A stretch of 64,000 nt of DNA from Hormiphora californensis (GCA_020137815.1 CM035362.1:6191715-6255714), one strand, 5' to 3'. Counted from the stretch's first letter, positions 1-12,125 are shown. Notes: a model not told the origin generated them from the sequence alone. Translations and numbers: made by a program.

Positions 1-290
1 TCCATCATGTAATTGGCATGTCGCCAGGCAATTAAAAGTAATCAATTCGTTATGGTCGAATTCTGGGTTTGGTCCAGCACGTCACGGTATTGTAAGATGT
101 AATCTAAATCACATGATCCTCGCACGACTATGTTCATTATCTCACGTAAGGGAACATCTCACGTTTGACTGTCATGTCTTTCCCTGGCCAGGTAATCACT
201 GTGCCAACTTCCGGGTGTGATTGAATAATGGTTCAGTATAGGAATATGTAATATTCCAACATAGTTTCTCAGGGTTTTTGTAAACAGGTA

Positions 291-1700
291 ACATAAATAT
301 GCAAATAACGGCTAAACGGTGCGAGATACGACTTTTTGTCCGGGGTACGACCCCCCATAAATCGACTATTCTACGTCGAAATATGTCCATGAAAACATTC
401 TAGGACCAGCTGAAGTGGAAATATTCAGAATATGCATTAATCATGAATCAGTGCATAAATATGCAAATAACGGCTAAACGGTGCGAGATACGACTTTTTG
501 TCCGGGGTACGACCCCCCATAAATCGACTATTCTACGTCGAAATATGTCCATGAAAACATTCTAGGACCAGCTGAAGTGGAAATATTCAGAATATGCATT
601 AAATCATGAATCAGTGCATAAATATGCATATAACGGCTAAACGGTGCGAGATACGACTTTTTGTCCGGGGGACGACCCCCCATAAATCGACTCTTCTACG
701 CCGAAATATGTCCATGAAAACGTTCTAGGACCATTTGAAGTGGAAATATTCAGAATATGCATTAAATCATGAATCTGCACATAAATATGCAAATAACGGC
801 TAAACGGTGCGAGATACGACTTTTTGTCCGGGGGACGACCCCCCCCCCCCCCCATAAATCGACTATTCTACGTCGAAATATGTCCATGAAAACATTCTAG
901 GACCAGCTGAAGTGGAAATATTCAGAATATGCATTAAATCATGAATCAGTGCATAAATATGCATATAACGGCTAAACGGTGCGAAATACGACTTTTTGTC
1001 CAGGGGACGACCCCCCATAAATCGACTCTTCTGCGTCGAAATATGTCCATGAAAACGTTCTAGGACCATCTGAAGTGGAAATATGTAGAATATGCATTAA
1101 ATCATGAATCAGTGCATAAATATGCATATAACGGCTAAACGTGCGAGATACGACTTTTTGTCCGGGGGACGACCCCCCATAAATCGACTCTTCTACGTCG
1201 AAATATGTCCATGAAAACGTTCTAGGACCATTTGAAGTGGAAATATTCAGAATATGCATTAAATCATGAATCTGCACATAAATATGCAAATAACGGCTAA
1301 ACGGTGCGAGATACGACTTTTTTGTCCGGGGACGACCCCCCATAAATCGACTATTCTACGTCGAAATATGTCCATGAAAACATTCTAGGACCAGCTGAAG
1401 TGGAAATATTCAGAAATGCATTAAATCATGAATCAGTGCATAAATATGTATATAACGGCTAAACGGTGCGAGATACGACTTTTTGTCCGGGGGACGACCC
1501 CCCATAAATCGACTCTTCTGCGTCGAAATATGTCCATGAAAACGTTTCTAGGACCATCTGAAGTGGAAATATTCAGAATATGCATTAAATCATGAATCTG
1601 CGCATAAATATGCAAGTAACGGCTAAACGGTGCGAGATACACACTTTTTGTCCCGGGGACGACCCCCATAAATTGACTCTTCTGCGTCGAAATATGTCCT
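291..1700. repeat. Satellite array, nine units of about 163 bp
   Basis: Nine head-to-tail units begin near 301, 463, 626, 789, 961, 1124, 1286, 1448 and 1612, so the period is 162-164 bp apart from one unit lengthened by a C run at 840-853. Each unit carries the landmarks AACGGCTAAACGGTGCGAG, ACGACTTTTTGTCC, CGACCCCCCATAAATCGACT and GAAATATGTCCATGAAAAC. Minus-strand reading frames run through the units, but frame changes between units and the absence of any start or splice context argue against coding. The last unit (1612-1700) is more diverged. Confidence 0.95.
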
Positions 1701-1794
1701 TTGAAATGTCCTTACAAAACCAAACCGAGATAATCATAAAATTATACATAAATTATGCATAATTAATGACTTCCCATGCTCAAATCAAAATTTT

Positions 1795-1865
1795 ACATAG
1801 CCTACGACATGTAGAATAGTCCGATTTATGGGGGTCTTCCCCGGGCAAAAAGCTCTAAATCCAGC
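1795..1865 (-). repeat. Inverted, diverged piece of the 163 bp satellite
   Basis: The segment holds GTAGAATAGTCCGATTTATG followed by GGGGTCTTCCCCGGGCAAAAAG. This is the reverse complement, with a few changes, of the core of the upstream satellite unit. It therefore looks like an old single unit in opposite orientation lying about 100 bp beyond the array. Confidence 0.75.
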
Positions 1866-3090
1866 CGTTTTTTTGCTCAGTTTGGTTTGTAAAAGGTCGT
1901 GCGTATGTATGTATGTATGTATACAGAGCAAGCGTTTGGGACCCCCCTCGTAACTTTTGAACGAAACCATCGATCCACTTGAAATTTAAACACTATTAGA
2001 TATCATTGAGGTAGCTTTACATACAAAATTTCAGCGTGCTAGCTTGTCGGAACATGGTTAAATAGACGCTCGAAAAGGGCGAAAGTCACATCCGTATGGT
2101 ATACTGCACTGGCCCCGAATCGGGCGAAATTAAATTTTCCGCGCCTGAGTTTATCCTTTCAGATTTGATCTTATAATGTTCTAGGATGACCTTAGAAGGG
2201 GTGGGATGGTTTTTCATTGCTGGGGGCTTTGCCCCCAGACCCCCATTAGGCCACGGGGCACTTGCCAGTGCAGTGATTATGAATGCTTCTGCATAACAAA
2301 ATTGTTAATTTTTTGCAAGAAATCTCACCTTGTACTTCCAAAGAGCCAATATGAAGACTCTTCATTGACGACCTCTGTTTTGATCAAAAAGCTGAAACAA
2401 ATGGATGGGGGTTAGAATTCCATTTAATGGGTTTCGGGTCCTATTTTTAGCATTGCGCCCAGGCATTGGGACCCTGGGTGTAGTTTACACCCACCGATGC
2501 AGTACACTAATTGGGTGCTGGCCAGAAGATGACATAAACAAAGTTTAGGGACCAATATCAGATTGATCCCAAAACCCGGTTTTTCTCAAGATCTGTACAG
2601 CCCCGGCAAAATGTACTGCATTGGTGAATGCCCTCACTCATCACAATATAGTTTCGTAATCATTGGAAAATTTACAACAAGTCAACAATATTTGAATCAT
2701 CGTGATACTCACTGCATACCTACCTATTGGAGGTGTGTGGGAACTGTTCAGGATTTCCCATTTTTGATGTTACCATGTGTGTAACTATGTGTGTAACATG
2801 TGTGTAAGCAATTGTAACATGTGTATAACATGTAACATTGATATCTAAGTTATTTAGTTAATGAAATAAATTTTTTACTAACCTCAACCCATAATTCCCT
2901 CAACAGGTTAATCAATCATTCAATCATTCAATCATTCAATCAATCGATCAGGAATACAGATGACAGGGTGGCGCATTGAGCTGCTAATAACACGTTAAAA
3001 CGGTTATTAGGTCTTTCGTGCAGCCGACCCTCTCACCGTGTTCGGTTTAAATATTATTTACAAAAAATTGTGGGCAATTCCCATGTGCTG
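1866..3090. other. Intergenic, no supported gene
   Basis: No convincing gene is visible. The stretch contains a short hairpin with GGGGGC and GCCCCC arms near 2218-2240, a run of TGTGTAACATG-like repeats at 2775-2840, and an ATCATTCA tandem at 2905-2945. Short open frames here lack splice or domain support. Confidence 0.5.
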
Positions 3091-3129
3091 GTCATGTAAA
3101 AACATAAATTTCAAATGCATTATACTTAC

Positions 3130-4162
3130 CTAAAATGCACTGTGGTACATCACTTGACCATGTTCCATTATCCTGACAAGTCAGTGTTGCACTTCCCACA
3201 AGGCTATGGGTGGCAACACACTCGATGGTTACAGTTGTCCCTATTGGTGAGGCAGTCCAGCTTCCTTGTGTTGATCCTTCAAAAAAAATGCAGGACACTC
3301 TGGTGCTAAATGGAAATTGATCAAGGCGTGAGTTCGATTGCAGCGGGGATCGGAGAATTACACATTGGTGCTCAGTTATCATAATGGATCAATATCAGGC
3401 TTGGGGTACCCAATCTTTGTAGGGTTCTTTACCCAACAAACCAATTAACACCAACTCATGTGATCCGATCCAACCCCATGGCCCATGTTGTAAAGTTACA
3501 CTATTTTTAATACGTAGTATTAATTAAGTTAAAAGTTTATAGACCCTTACTTGCTCTGTAGAAGTCAGATGCTGTGTCCGAACTACTGTGGAACGAGATC
3601 TGCTCCACGACATCACCACCCCACTTTGGAACACAGTCGCTACGTGAACTATCTGTGAACAGGTAGTTTACCACCTCCACATTATTACATGTGATGATGA
3701 GGGCAGACTCTGTTTTGGTGATTGTCCAGATCTTATCCAACTCCAACGGGGGTTGCACTAGCAGGTCTGTGTCGCCGCCCATGCAGTAGCTTATATAAAA
3801 CTGCATTAGAGAGGAGAACAACACATACACAGAACTGATAGAGCTGATGTCCTTGTCGTACATCCTCACATAGATCTTCTCATCACTACCCAGTGCAGAG
3901 TCCGTCTTTATCTGGAGAGGGTGTTGCCTCCAGGTCCCAGGGTATACTCACAACCTGCTGTACAGCTATCGACAGTCTGAAACACGTCAACAGTATAAAT
4001 ACCCGCCATAATAAATCCCAGCGGGATTTATATGGTATAGCGAACTAGCGAATCACCCTACTGAGCTGGGCGGCCCGCTAGTTGAGTATGAGACTGACTA
4101 TAACCTGTAAGAACAGCTGCAGTTCCCCACAATGTAGCTGTGAAGAGAAGGAGACGTATCAT
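3130..4162 (-). CDS. Secreted sushi (CCP) domain protein, partial and frame-disrupted
   Basis: Three minus-strand blocks read as one gene. The start ATG at 4162 opens a 19-codon signal-peptide-like exon (MIRLLLFTATLWGTAAVL) that ends at a GT donor after 4105. The middle block, about 3911 to 3551, encodes an unrecognised domain (PLQIKTDSALGSDEKIYVR to DTASDFYRA). The third exon, 3305-3130, encodes a sushi/CCP domain with IECVATHSLVGSATLTC, GTWSSDVPQC and a GTAAGT donor. The splice from GCA-A to CACCAGAG gives the expected E-C-P-A start of a sushi domain, but a run of eight T at 3279-3290 then shifts the frame. A second break lies near 3915-3950, where GTW-RQHPLQ continues the domain upstream in a frame that does not join the signal exon. 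Either assembly indels or a pseudogene would explain this. The domain before the sushi has no name I can give. The gene has no visible 3' end in the window; further exons would lie below 3130. Confidence 0.6.
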
Positions 4163-4772
4163 GCCTATCACTCAAACGCCGGTAGTTTATAATAATTACT
4201 TATCCGTTAACAGATTATCAACTAATTATCGACTAATTATCAGCTAACATCAACCCAAGTAAATAACCGGGTGAAGGTGAAGGTATTCATCGATGTAAGA
4301 GCAGATAGGGTTATACACATTAATCTACACATATATGTGTAAAGAAAAACTATTAGGCAACGATTATTTGGTATTGAACAAAAATCTAAAATGCGAGAAA
4401 ACTCAGCAGGAAGGGATTAAAGTTGCCCATCATTCTCTCAACAATAAAAACTTTGTGCTACGTTTTCCGGGAGAACAAGGCCAACGAGTGGAAAGCTTCG
4501 AAGAAATCGGAATTTATACCATTCATCTCACACAACAATTCTCTCTCAGCGATAAAGTCACGTGGATATTCATATTCTTCTATAATATTAGCCCAATTTT
4601 CTCCGCCTAATATCTCTCCATAACTAATGCAACAAATGACTGATAAGAATTCTCCCCAAAGAATCAGGTAATTAAATTTGTGTCTTCCTAATCTCAACCA
4701 TCATAAGATCATCAAATACCTAACTTTGACTCAGTCACCCCTGTGTGGCGCCGCGACCCCACCTGCAAGCGC
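4163..4772. other. Intergenic, weak open frame only
   Basis: A minus-strand open frame at 4697-4458 reads protein-like (IIEEYEYPRDFIAERELLC), but I see no domain, partner exon or homology, and the opposite strand is also partly open. I treat it as unassigned. A single copy of the GGCGCCGCGACCCC motif found elsewhere lies at 4747-4760. Confidence 0.35.
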
Positions 4773-4842
4773 ACTGGTCCCTGATTGGCTGATAACCAGT
4801 CACGTGACCTAAATAACGAGTTCTGATTGGTTGTTTACTTGG
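4773..4842 (+). mobile_element. Short MITE fragment with CCAAT and E-box motifs, copy 1
   Basis: The segment CTGATTGGCTGATAACCAG, then GTCACGTGAC at 4799-4808, then CTAAATAACGAGTTCTGATT is shared with 29592-29697, 55689-55780 and 58507-58631. This copy lacks the AGGAACCGACC ends seen in the others, so it is truncated. Confidence 0.7.
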
Positions 4843-4880
4843 TATGTATTTTATGAATACCATCATGGTGAACAAATACC

Positions 4881-5217
4881 AAATGTTGCAAACGCGAGAG
4901 TGAGAGATACCGAGATAGTAAGGGAAAAAAAGAGAGAGAGAGAGCGAGAGAGAGGGAGAGAGAGAGAAGAAGAAGAGAGAGAGAGAGAGATATAGAGAGA
5001 GAGAGAGAGAGAGTAGATAGGACGTGCTTGCGTGCTGCTAAGGTTACGTTTGGATGTTGATTTGTAGGAATTGTAAGATGGAACACAACACAGCGATAAC
5101 ACTCGAGCTTCGAGTACAGTACGGTTGACGGTTGTTCACTGAAAATAACTGAATCAGTTTTTCCTTCAGTAAGTAGTCGGCGTACTGGAGTTCAGTTCAG
5201 TACGGCTGTTTTCCGCC
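4881..5217 (+). mobile_element. Truncated copy of the (GA)n-bearing TIR element
   Basis: It begins with ATGTTGCAAACGCGAGAGTG and contains a (GA)n tract at 4930-5014. It ends with GTACTGGAGTTCAGTTCAG and GGCTGTTTTCCGCC. The same order occurs at 11559-12368, where a full element with both inverted ends is present. Here the left inverted end is missing. Confidence 0.75.
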
Positions 5218-5473
5218 TAATGGAGCCAAGGATTGAGATAGTGACTTGGTTGTATGCTTACCCCCAATAAATGACTAATGCGATGACTAATTAGTCCTTA
5301 TTTTATCAATATCATCATGGTTAACAAATACTAAAAGTCGAAGTTTTTGAGAGGTTTGAAGGAAAATTCGTGGATCAATATCATACCATTGTCAACCTCA
5401 AAAACAAATCGAAATATATCTCCCTATAAAATTCCACTGGAATTTCCAGTAACCAGAACACCGAACACCAGTA

Positions 5474-5748
5474 GGGTCACCACACACCAAAGTTAAAATT
5501 AAAATTAAAATTTTGATTTTAAACCCGCACACACCAGCGGCCGTTAAAATTTCTCTCCCCATTCTAAAAGTAACACATCTCACGCACGATTTTGACGGTC
5601 GCGTTCGATGACAAATTTTAACACTCGTTAAAAATCGCGCGCGAGATTGTTTTTTAGAATGGGGGAGAGAAATTTTAACGGCCGCTGGTGTGTGCAGGTT
5701 TAAAATCAAAATTTTAATTTTAATTTTAACTTTGGTGTGTGGTGACCC
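5474..5748. mobile_element. MITE-like foldback element A, 275 bp
   Basis: The ends GGGTCACCACACACCAAAGT and ACTTTGGTGTGTGGTGACCC are perfect inverted repeats. The match continues inward through AAAATTAAAATT, GCACACACCAGCGGCCGTTA and ATTTCTCTCCCC, giving arms of about 100 bp around a short loop. There is no coding capacity. Element B at 14253-14647 has the same outer ends. Confidence 0.9.
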
Positions 5749-6116
5749 ACAATTATAATGGAAATGTAAATTTCAAATATCAAGTAATTAGAAACTGGGT
5801 GATCATCCAAAAAGTAACCGGGCATGCCAACTGCATTGGAATACACTACTTAACAAGGACGATCAATAATTTCAGGGGAAAAAACTGCCTTGGATATTGT
5901 CAGGCCAACATGCTCTGACCACAGAAGGAAATAAGGAAAGGGCCAATATGACAGCTAATTGGAGATGAAGGGTATGAAAATAAAACAAATACAAGTTTTA
6001 CACTCATCATATTGGGGAAATCTTATCTGCACTGGGAAAGTGAGACAAAATACTCAACTAAATTGCATCTAAAACTACAATAACTAATAAACAATTTGTT
6101 GTTGTACGTTTGTAAC

Positions 6117-6232
6117 TGTCTGGCGCCGCGACCCCATCTGAGCGCAATGGGGTATGGCGCCACGACCCCATCTGAGCGCACTGGGGTATGGCGCCGCGAC
6201 CCCATCTGAGCGCACTGGGGTATGGCGCCACC
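6117..6232 (+). repeat. Tandem GGCGCC...GACCCCATCTGAGCGCA repeat
   Basis: Three units of about 35 bp share GGCGCC[GA]CGACCCCATCTG and AGCGCACTGGGGTAT. A related diverged unit occurs at 61952-62030 and a single one at 4745-4772. The function is unknown. Confidence 0.8.
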
Positions 6233-6325
6233 ATACAGGTTTTTAATAAATAATATATTAGCTAGCTAAATGTCAGTAATATTATAATTATAAACACTCA
6301 GTGTTTATTAAACAGTGTCAATACT

Positions 6326-6388
6326 AGTTACCATGGTAACACACTCTAGTTACCATGGTAACACACTCTGATTACCATGGTAACACAC
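6326..6388. promoter_or_regulatory. Three tandem X-box-like palindromes
   Basis: GTTACCATGGTAAC occurs twice and ATTACCATGGTAAC once, spaced by ACACTCT. The first two fit the RFX X-box consensus GTNRCC-N2-RGYAAC. Regulatory activity is an inference; the motif is seen directly. Confidence 0.45.
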
Positions 6389-6604
6389 CCTTATCACGGC
6401 TCCGTTATGCGTCGTGTTGTTGCCGATGTCCGTGCGTAGAACAATGAGCTCTTCCAAAAGAGGGGGGAAAAGACGAGAGAAGTTGCTGTTAGACTCAAAA
6501 TCAACAGATAAACCTGACGAGAGAAGTTAATTATTATATGATTAGATGACTGGTTAAAATGGTCTATTACTTTTTAGTGTACGAGGCCGAAGGCCGAGTG
6601 CTCT

Positions 6605-6805
6605 AAATACAACAATAATGAACCGAGACCGACGTCGAGGTAGATCCTTTTACTTAGCTACCGAGCCTGCGAGGCACGCTAAGTGTAACTACTGGAGCCG
6701 AGCCTGCGACTCTGTAGTTGACTTTGGGGTTTGTTGGGTGTTTGTGGGCCGAGCCGTGCGGGCCTAAAAGTGAAAGAATCCTTTAGAACATTATTGTTGT
6801 GTAAT
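6605..6805. mobile_element. Possible small imperfect inverted-repeat element
   Basis: Ends ACAACAATAATG and CATTATTGTTGT are inverted, and inner segments (CCTTTTACTTAG and CTAAAAGTGAAAG) also pair. The interior holds repeated GCCGAG and GAGGC words. It has no open frame. Its identity as a MITE is inferred from structure alone. Confidence 0.45.
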
Positions 6806-6859
6806 AAGCATAGTAAAAGCCGTCATTCTAATTTATTAGATTGATTTGGGGAACACAAC

Positions 6860-6911
6860 TGAGTGAAAGAGATAAAGATTGAGTGAGAGAGAGAGAGAAA
6901 TAGAATGTGTG

Positions 6912-6945
<34 letters not shown>

Positions 6946-6998
6946 TAGATAGAGATAGATGATAGAAGAGAGAGAGAGAGAGTAGAGAGAGAGAGATG
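6860..6998. repeat. (GA)n-rich microsatellite
   Basis: Interrupted GA dinucleotide runs with TAGATAGA inserts. Open frames across it encode only Ser-Leu repeats. Confidence 0.95.
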
Positions 6999-7061
6999 GC
7001 ACCCTACACCAATGAGCTCCTGCTCCTGACAGCTATAAAATTGATCCAACAATACGAAGAA

Positions 7062-7290
7062 ACAACCATTTCAGATTCAAACAATACCAGGGGTAGAGGG
7101 ATATTTTATTCATATGTGATCGCTGTGGAAAGTTATAACTCAAACTGGGTCCGGTGAAATTACAGTGGATCCTGTAAAGATAGAAATTACTCAGTAATTA
7201 TTACTGATCCTTTTTACTATGAGTCGGTTCCTACTACTTCGAGTTCATTAATAGTTGGTGAGTTTGGGAGGGAAATATCTTCTTTAGTTC
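7062..7290 (+). pseudogene. Decayed copy of the 24.9-25.4 kb unknown gene
   Basis: Starting at CAGATTCAAACAATACCAGG, the sequence matches the reverse complement of about 24,960-25,215 over most of its length. Shared blocks include TGTGATCGCTGTGGAAA, GAAATTACAGTGGATCCTGT and GTTGGTGAGTTTG. About 60 bp present in the other copy are missing after the Cys-x2-Cys codons, and frameshifts and stops break it. The conserved translation EITVDPVK and VGEFGREI shows it was once coding. The CCCCA array follows directly. Confidence 0.7.
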
Positions 7291-7296
7291 TGCTAC

Positions 7297-7610
7297 TTCC
7301 CCCCACCCCACCCCACCCCACCCCACCCCACCCCACCCCACCCCACCCCACCCCACCCCCACCCCAACCCACCCACCACCATCCCCCACCCCCCACCCAC
7401 ACCCACCCCACCCCCACCCCACCCCACCCCACCCCACCCCCACCCCACCCCCACCCCAACCCACCCCTGTTTTCCTACTTTATGTCCCCTACCTCCACCC
7501 CCACCCCCTGTTTTCCTACTTTATGTCCCCTACCCCCACCCCCACCCCCCCTATGTTCCAGGTTCCTACAATATGTCCCCTACCCCCACCCCACCCCCTG
7601 TTTTCCTACT
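7297..7610. repeat. (CCCCA)n tract and C-rich minisatellite
   Basis: Uninterrupted CCCCA pentamers at 7299-7355 pass into irregular CCCCA/CCCAA at 7356-7475. These are followed by three copies of a unit containing TGTTTTCCTACTTTATG and CCCCTACCCCCACCCC. No gene is present. Confidence 0.95.
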
Positions 7611-7910
7611 TTATGAGAGGGTTAGTGGAGAGAGGGTCAGTGGAGAGAGGGTTAGTGGAGAGAGGGGTCAGTGGAGAGAGGGTCAGTGGAGAGAGGGTCA
7701 GTGGAGAGAGGGTTAGTGGAGAGGGGTTAGTGGAGAGAGGGGTTAGTGGAGAGAGGGGTCAGTGGAGAGAGGGGTCAGTGGAGAGAGGGGTCAGTGGAGA
7801 GAGGGGTCAGTGGAGAGAGGGGTCAGTGGAGAGAGGGGTCAGTGGAGAGAGGGGTCAGTGGAGAGAGGGGTCAGTGGAGAGAGGGGTTAGTGGAGAGAGG
7901 GGTCAGTGCA
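7611..7910. repeat. 16 bp minisatellite GGTCAGTGGAGAGAGG
   Basis: About 18 units of GTCAGTGGAGAGAGGG or GTTAGTGGAGAGAGGG. The 16 bp period cycles through all three frames, which explains long repetitive open frames without a gene. Confidence 0.95.
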
Positions 7911-8790
7911 ATCTGCACACAAAACCTTTCAAACCTACTACACCATACAACCCTCTTAAGTAAGTTGAGTTTGTTTGTTTGTTTTCTAAGTTTTGTTTGG
8001 TTGGGTAGGTATATACTTGTTTTGGGCGAGACTTCCCAAATTGTCGCCAAGTCTCCCTTATTTATTGTACAATGTTGGTAGACCCAACATCAACAAACAA
8101 CTCTGATCGCACTACAATAATTCTCATTTGATAATTCAACATCCCATCTCTCTCGCAGGTCTAATGTTATGAACAACTCTCTGTTCAAAAAAGATCCGCT
8201 ATCAGCGGTGAGGAATCATATTGTGCTAAAAAACTCAATGAACAATTCAATGAACAATTCCTGATATTATAACAGTTTAGAGGGAGATTTAGAGGGAGTG
8301 TGACTAGTTTTCTGTTATAACGAGTAGTTTTAGAGGGAGTTTTCTGTTAACAAACTGGGAATATGAGACAAGATCAGGGCGTTGTTGTTTGTTGTTGTTT
8401 TGATTTTGGTTGTCTCTCTCCCTTTGGCACAGTGGCACACAAACTCTCCTCACATGTTTGTAGCGCGCGCGGTCTCAGTAGGTATGGTGTGTGCGCGACA
8501 GTGTCTACCGTGGGAAAAACGTGTTGAGTTGTCTGCATCAGTTATTATAGACAGTGTCTAGTAGACACAGCAGTGCAGTTTGCGATATGAAGTGTTTTGA
8601 GTGTGTTTTATTGTATTACATGTTATCTAATTTATTCAAACGTTTTAAATACTTCTATTACTTTATTACTCCAGGGGTCGGGTTATGGAATGGTGTTGTG
8701 CTGTTGCATGAACAATACAAGAATGGTGGTGTAACAAAGATCAGAGACAAGGCCGGGTATACTAAGTGGAGCTCCACTTTCACTTTTTGT
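7911..8790. other. Intergenic with one weak open frame
   Basis: The plus-strand frame from about 8587 (MKCFECVLLYYMLSNLFKRF) runs to 8904. It shows no domain or splice context and enters a duplicated segment, so I do not call it. Repeated AGAGGGAG and TTTTCTGTTA words occur at 8278-8350. Confidence 0.35.
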
Positions 8791-8791
8791 A

Positions 8792-9775
8792 GTAGAATTC
8801 AATTTCTAATCCGATTCGAGAGATCCCTTAGCCTTGTATATTTGCAGTTGGTACGGTTTAACTATGAGATTCCAACCTTTCTATGTACATCTATGCATGA
8901 ATAAAAACTTCCGTTGTTTTTAATTTGAATAAAATATTCCAAAAAGAGGGTTTCGTGTGGCTCTACGGTCTACCACCAAGTATCTGTCTCGTGACACCGC
9001 CCCTCTCTCCTGACACCCCCACCCTACCCACCACAGGCCCACGCCCCTCTCTCCTGACACCCCCACCCTACCCACCACAGGCCCACGCCCCTCTCTCCTG
9101 ACACCCCCACCCTACCCACCACAGGCCCACGCCCCTCTCTCCTGACACGCAAAACCCTTTCCCCCGAGCATCCCGGTAAATCGGGGTCCGACTGTATGTA
9201 GAATTCAATTTCTAATCCGTTTTGAGAGATCCCTTGGCCTTTTATATTTGTAGTTGGTACGGTATAACTAGTTATATACAACTATATACTATGTACTAGT
9301 AGAAAGGTTGGAATCTCATTATAACTATGAGATTCCAACCTATCTACATACTAGTAGAATACTACATCAGATCCATCTAAAATGAATAAAATATTCCAAA
9401 AAGAGGGTTTCGTGTGGCTCTACGGTCTACCACCAAGTACAGTATCTGTCTCGTGACACCGCCCCTCTCTCCTGACCACCCCCACCCTACCCACCACAGG
9501 CCCACGCCCCTCTCTCCTGACACCCCCACCCTACCCACCACAGGCCCACGCCCCTCTCTCCTGACACCCCCACCCTACCCACCACAGGCCCACGCCCCTC
9601 TCTCCTGACACCCCCACCCTACCCACCACAGGCCCACGCCCCTCTCTCCTGACACCCCCACCCTACCCACCACAGGCCCACGCCCCTCTCTCCTGACACC
9701 CCCACCCTACCCACCACAGGCCCACGCCCCTCTCTCCTGACACCCCCACCCTACCCACCCCACCCCCTCTCTCAT
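8792..9775. repeat. Local duplication with a C-rich 43 bp minisatellite
   Basis: The block TAGAATTCAATTTCTAATCC occurs at 8792 and 9197. The block AAAAGAGGGTTTCGTGTGGC occurs at 8940 and 9398, each time followed by copies of a unit of about 43 bp (CTCTCTCCTGACACCCCCAC, then CCTACCCACCACAGGCCCAC). There are about four units in the first copy and seven to eight in the second. The minisatellite frames are not genes. Confidence 0.85.
9148..9196 (-). mobile_element. Terminal fragment of the CAGTCGGACCCC element
   Basis: Reading on the minus strand, TACAGTCGGACCCCGATTTA is followed by a diverged GGGGGAAAGGGTTTTG. This is the end of the pogo-like MITE found complete at 19566-20401 and 44351-44522. 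Confidence 0.75.
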
Positions 9776-10775
9776 GACCCCTCTTCCACCCACATATTCG
9801 GTATTTCGGCCGGTTCCATAATCTAGTATACAGCCGCATATGGTCCGGTGTGGCACGCAGTCTTTATACTCTCTCTCTCTGGTATACAATTAGTTTCTAC
9901 ACACTACCAGCTACCTATAATAATACAATGGACCTCATGAAACACAGAGCCTCCCCCCTCAGCCCTCGTCCCTCTTCCCCCTCTCCTTCCCCCCTCTTCC
10001 CCCATGCTTCATACCATATTCGGAAGTCCACTGTCCAAGAAGCTATCATGGGGTGTGGTACGCAGTCTTTCTGGTACAATTGTAGTTTCTACAGCTCGAT
10101 AAACCACTCGACTCTTGACTTGCCACTATGTGGCAACTTCACAATGTATTGCTACCCTGCTACAACATGAGATAGTGGGCACTAAGCTATAATAGCATGG
10201 ATCGGCACATGCTGATCGCGACACACAGCTGGAGAGCTCAAATTTCAAGCCTACATTCAATGAGACTCGTATAGCCCAGTCCCTTCTCTTATACACCGAC
10301 ATATATTCGCAGCTCAGATTAGCTTAGTTAAGTAAAAATTGAACTATAAATTCAGCTTCATCAGTCCTAAAGTTAAAAGTTTCTAAAACCCATCGGCACA
10401 TTTCCACGTCGCGTTACTTCCTGCTATAGTGTTCAATGTGGCTAGACTGGAGGACCCTAGTTGTATCAAAGCACCATCTAATTGTTGTCAGTATGATGCT
10501 GAATTGTAGTCACGTTCTGTGTGTTTCTGTGTGTCGTGTATTCAATGCGACTGCTTGAACCAACCTATTTGATTTTACCGCGGTCAGTAAGATGATTAGC
10601 CTTTGCATTACCTCTTGTTAACCGATCTGCAATTCCTCTGTCAGTGTCAGGCCAATGCTCTGACAGTCTGACAGTGTCATGACAGACACCGCACTGACAG
10701 TACTTCACGTAGTATTTCCTGACTCAATCGATTTCTCTGCAGGATGATAATCACGTGAATCAAAGAGTTGCAGGA

Positions 10776-11623
10776 ATGATAGCGGGAAGACATAGGAAAC
10801 ACATCCTCTCTGTCCTTGTTTCCTTAGGTCTCCTGCTTTATCTCTTTGTGCCCCTTGACCCTCATCTCTTTGTGCCCCTTGACCCCCAAGACCAACAGTC
10901 GTTATCAGTCAATGAATTGTCAGACTCAACAGCAGCGGATAGAACTGGAGAAGAGATCAGGAAGTCGTATTTTGCAGTTGTTTTGGTCCTTGATCACATG
11001 TGAGTTTACACCAACATTATTACCCGGCCCATATACAGGGTGGTTCAGAAACATGGAGCCACTTGGAGATAAAAATTGGAAAAATACAATCCTCTCTCTA
11101 TTGTACGGATCCAAATTTCAACGTGTTAGGGCGCACACAGACTGTCCATGCGTGATCATGTCCATAAGTGGGCAAGACCCAATTATACCCAATTAGAACA
11201 CTTTCCCGATCTCAGACAGATTGGAAATGTTGCTTACGTGATTCAGCATATCAAAATTAGTCGGGTACAGTGGTTTTCGCTTTTATATGAATAAGTTTCA
11301 GTTTTCAGTCCACTTATGGACATGATCACGCATGGGCGGAAAACAGCCGTACTGAACTGAACTCCAGTTCGACGGCTACTTACTGAGAAAAATACTGGAG
11401 TTCGCGCACCAGTACGGCTATTTACTGAACTGACCTCGAAACCATCGCGCGCTGGACGAGTTCTCTCAGTTCACAAATTTGAGAACTGAGAGATCTGGTG
11501 TACTCGAGTACTCGAGTACTTACTGGAGTTCTTCCAGTTTTAACAGGTGATTGATAACAATGTTGCAAACGCGAGAGTGAGAGATACTGAGATAGTAAGG
11601 GAGAAAGAGAGAGGGAGAGAGAG

Positions 11624-11667
<44 letters not shown>

Positions 11668-12073
11668 CGAGAGAGAGAGAGAGAGTCGCGACTCTCTCAC
11701 TAGACTATATCTCTATATCTCACGAGATCTACCGATCTCTCTCCCGATCTCGCTCTCTCCGCTCTCTCTCTCTATACGAGCATTCTATCTCCTCTCTCTC
11801 TCTAGATAGAGATATATAGACGATATATCTTCGAGCTCGTTCTTTCGAATAAAGAATGTGCTTGTTGATAAGGTGGTTGTACAAGATATCGGGATTGTTA
11901 AAAAGATACAAGACGAGAGAGCGAGATCATAGATAAAAAGAGGGCGTGAGAGAAAGCGATAGGGGCGAGAGAGAGGGGAGAGAGAGAGAGGGATATATAA
12001 GATTAGATAGATATAGATCGAGATCTCTCTATATCTCTCTCTCGCTCTCTCGTCTTCTCACTTCATCTCTCCG

Positions 12074-12125
<52 letters not shown>

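Noticed and set aside
4458-4697. Minus-strand 79-codon frame as a gene
   Set aside because: It has no partner exon, domain or homology within the window, though its composition looks protein-like.
7217-8081. Gly/Trp-rich minus frames and V-S-G-E-R-G plus frames
   Set aside because: They arise from CCCCA and GGTCAGTGGAGAGAGG repeats.
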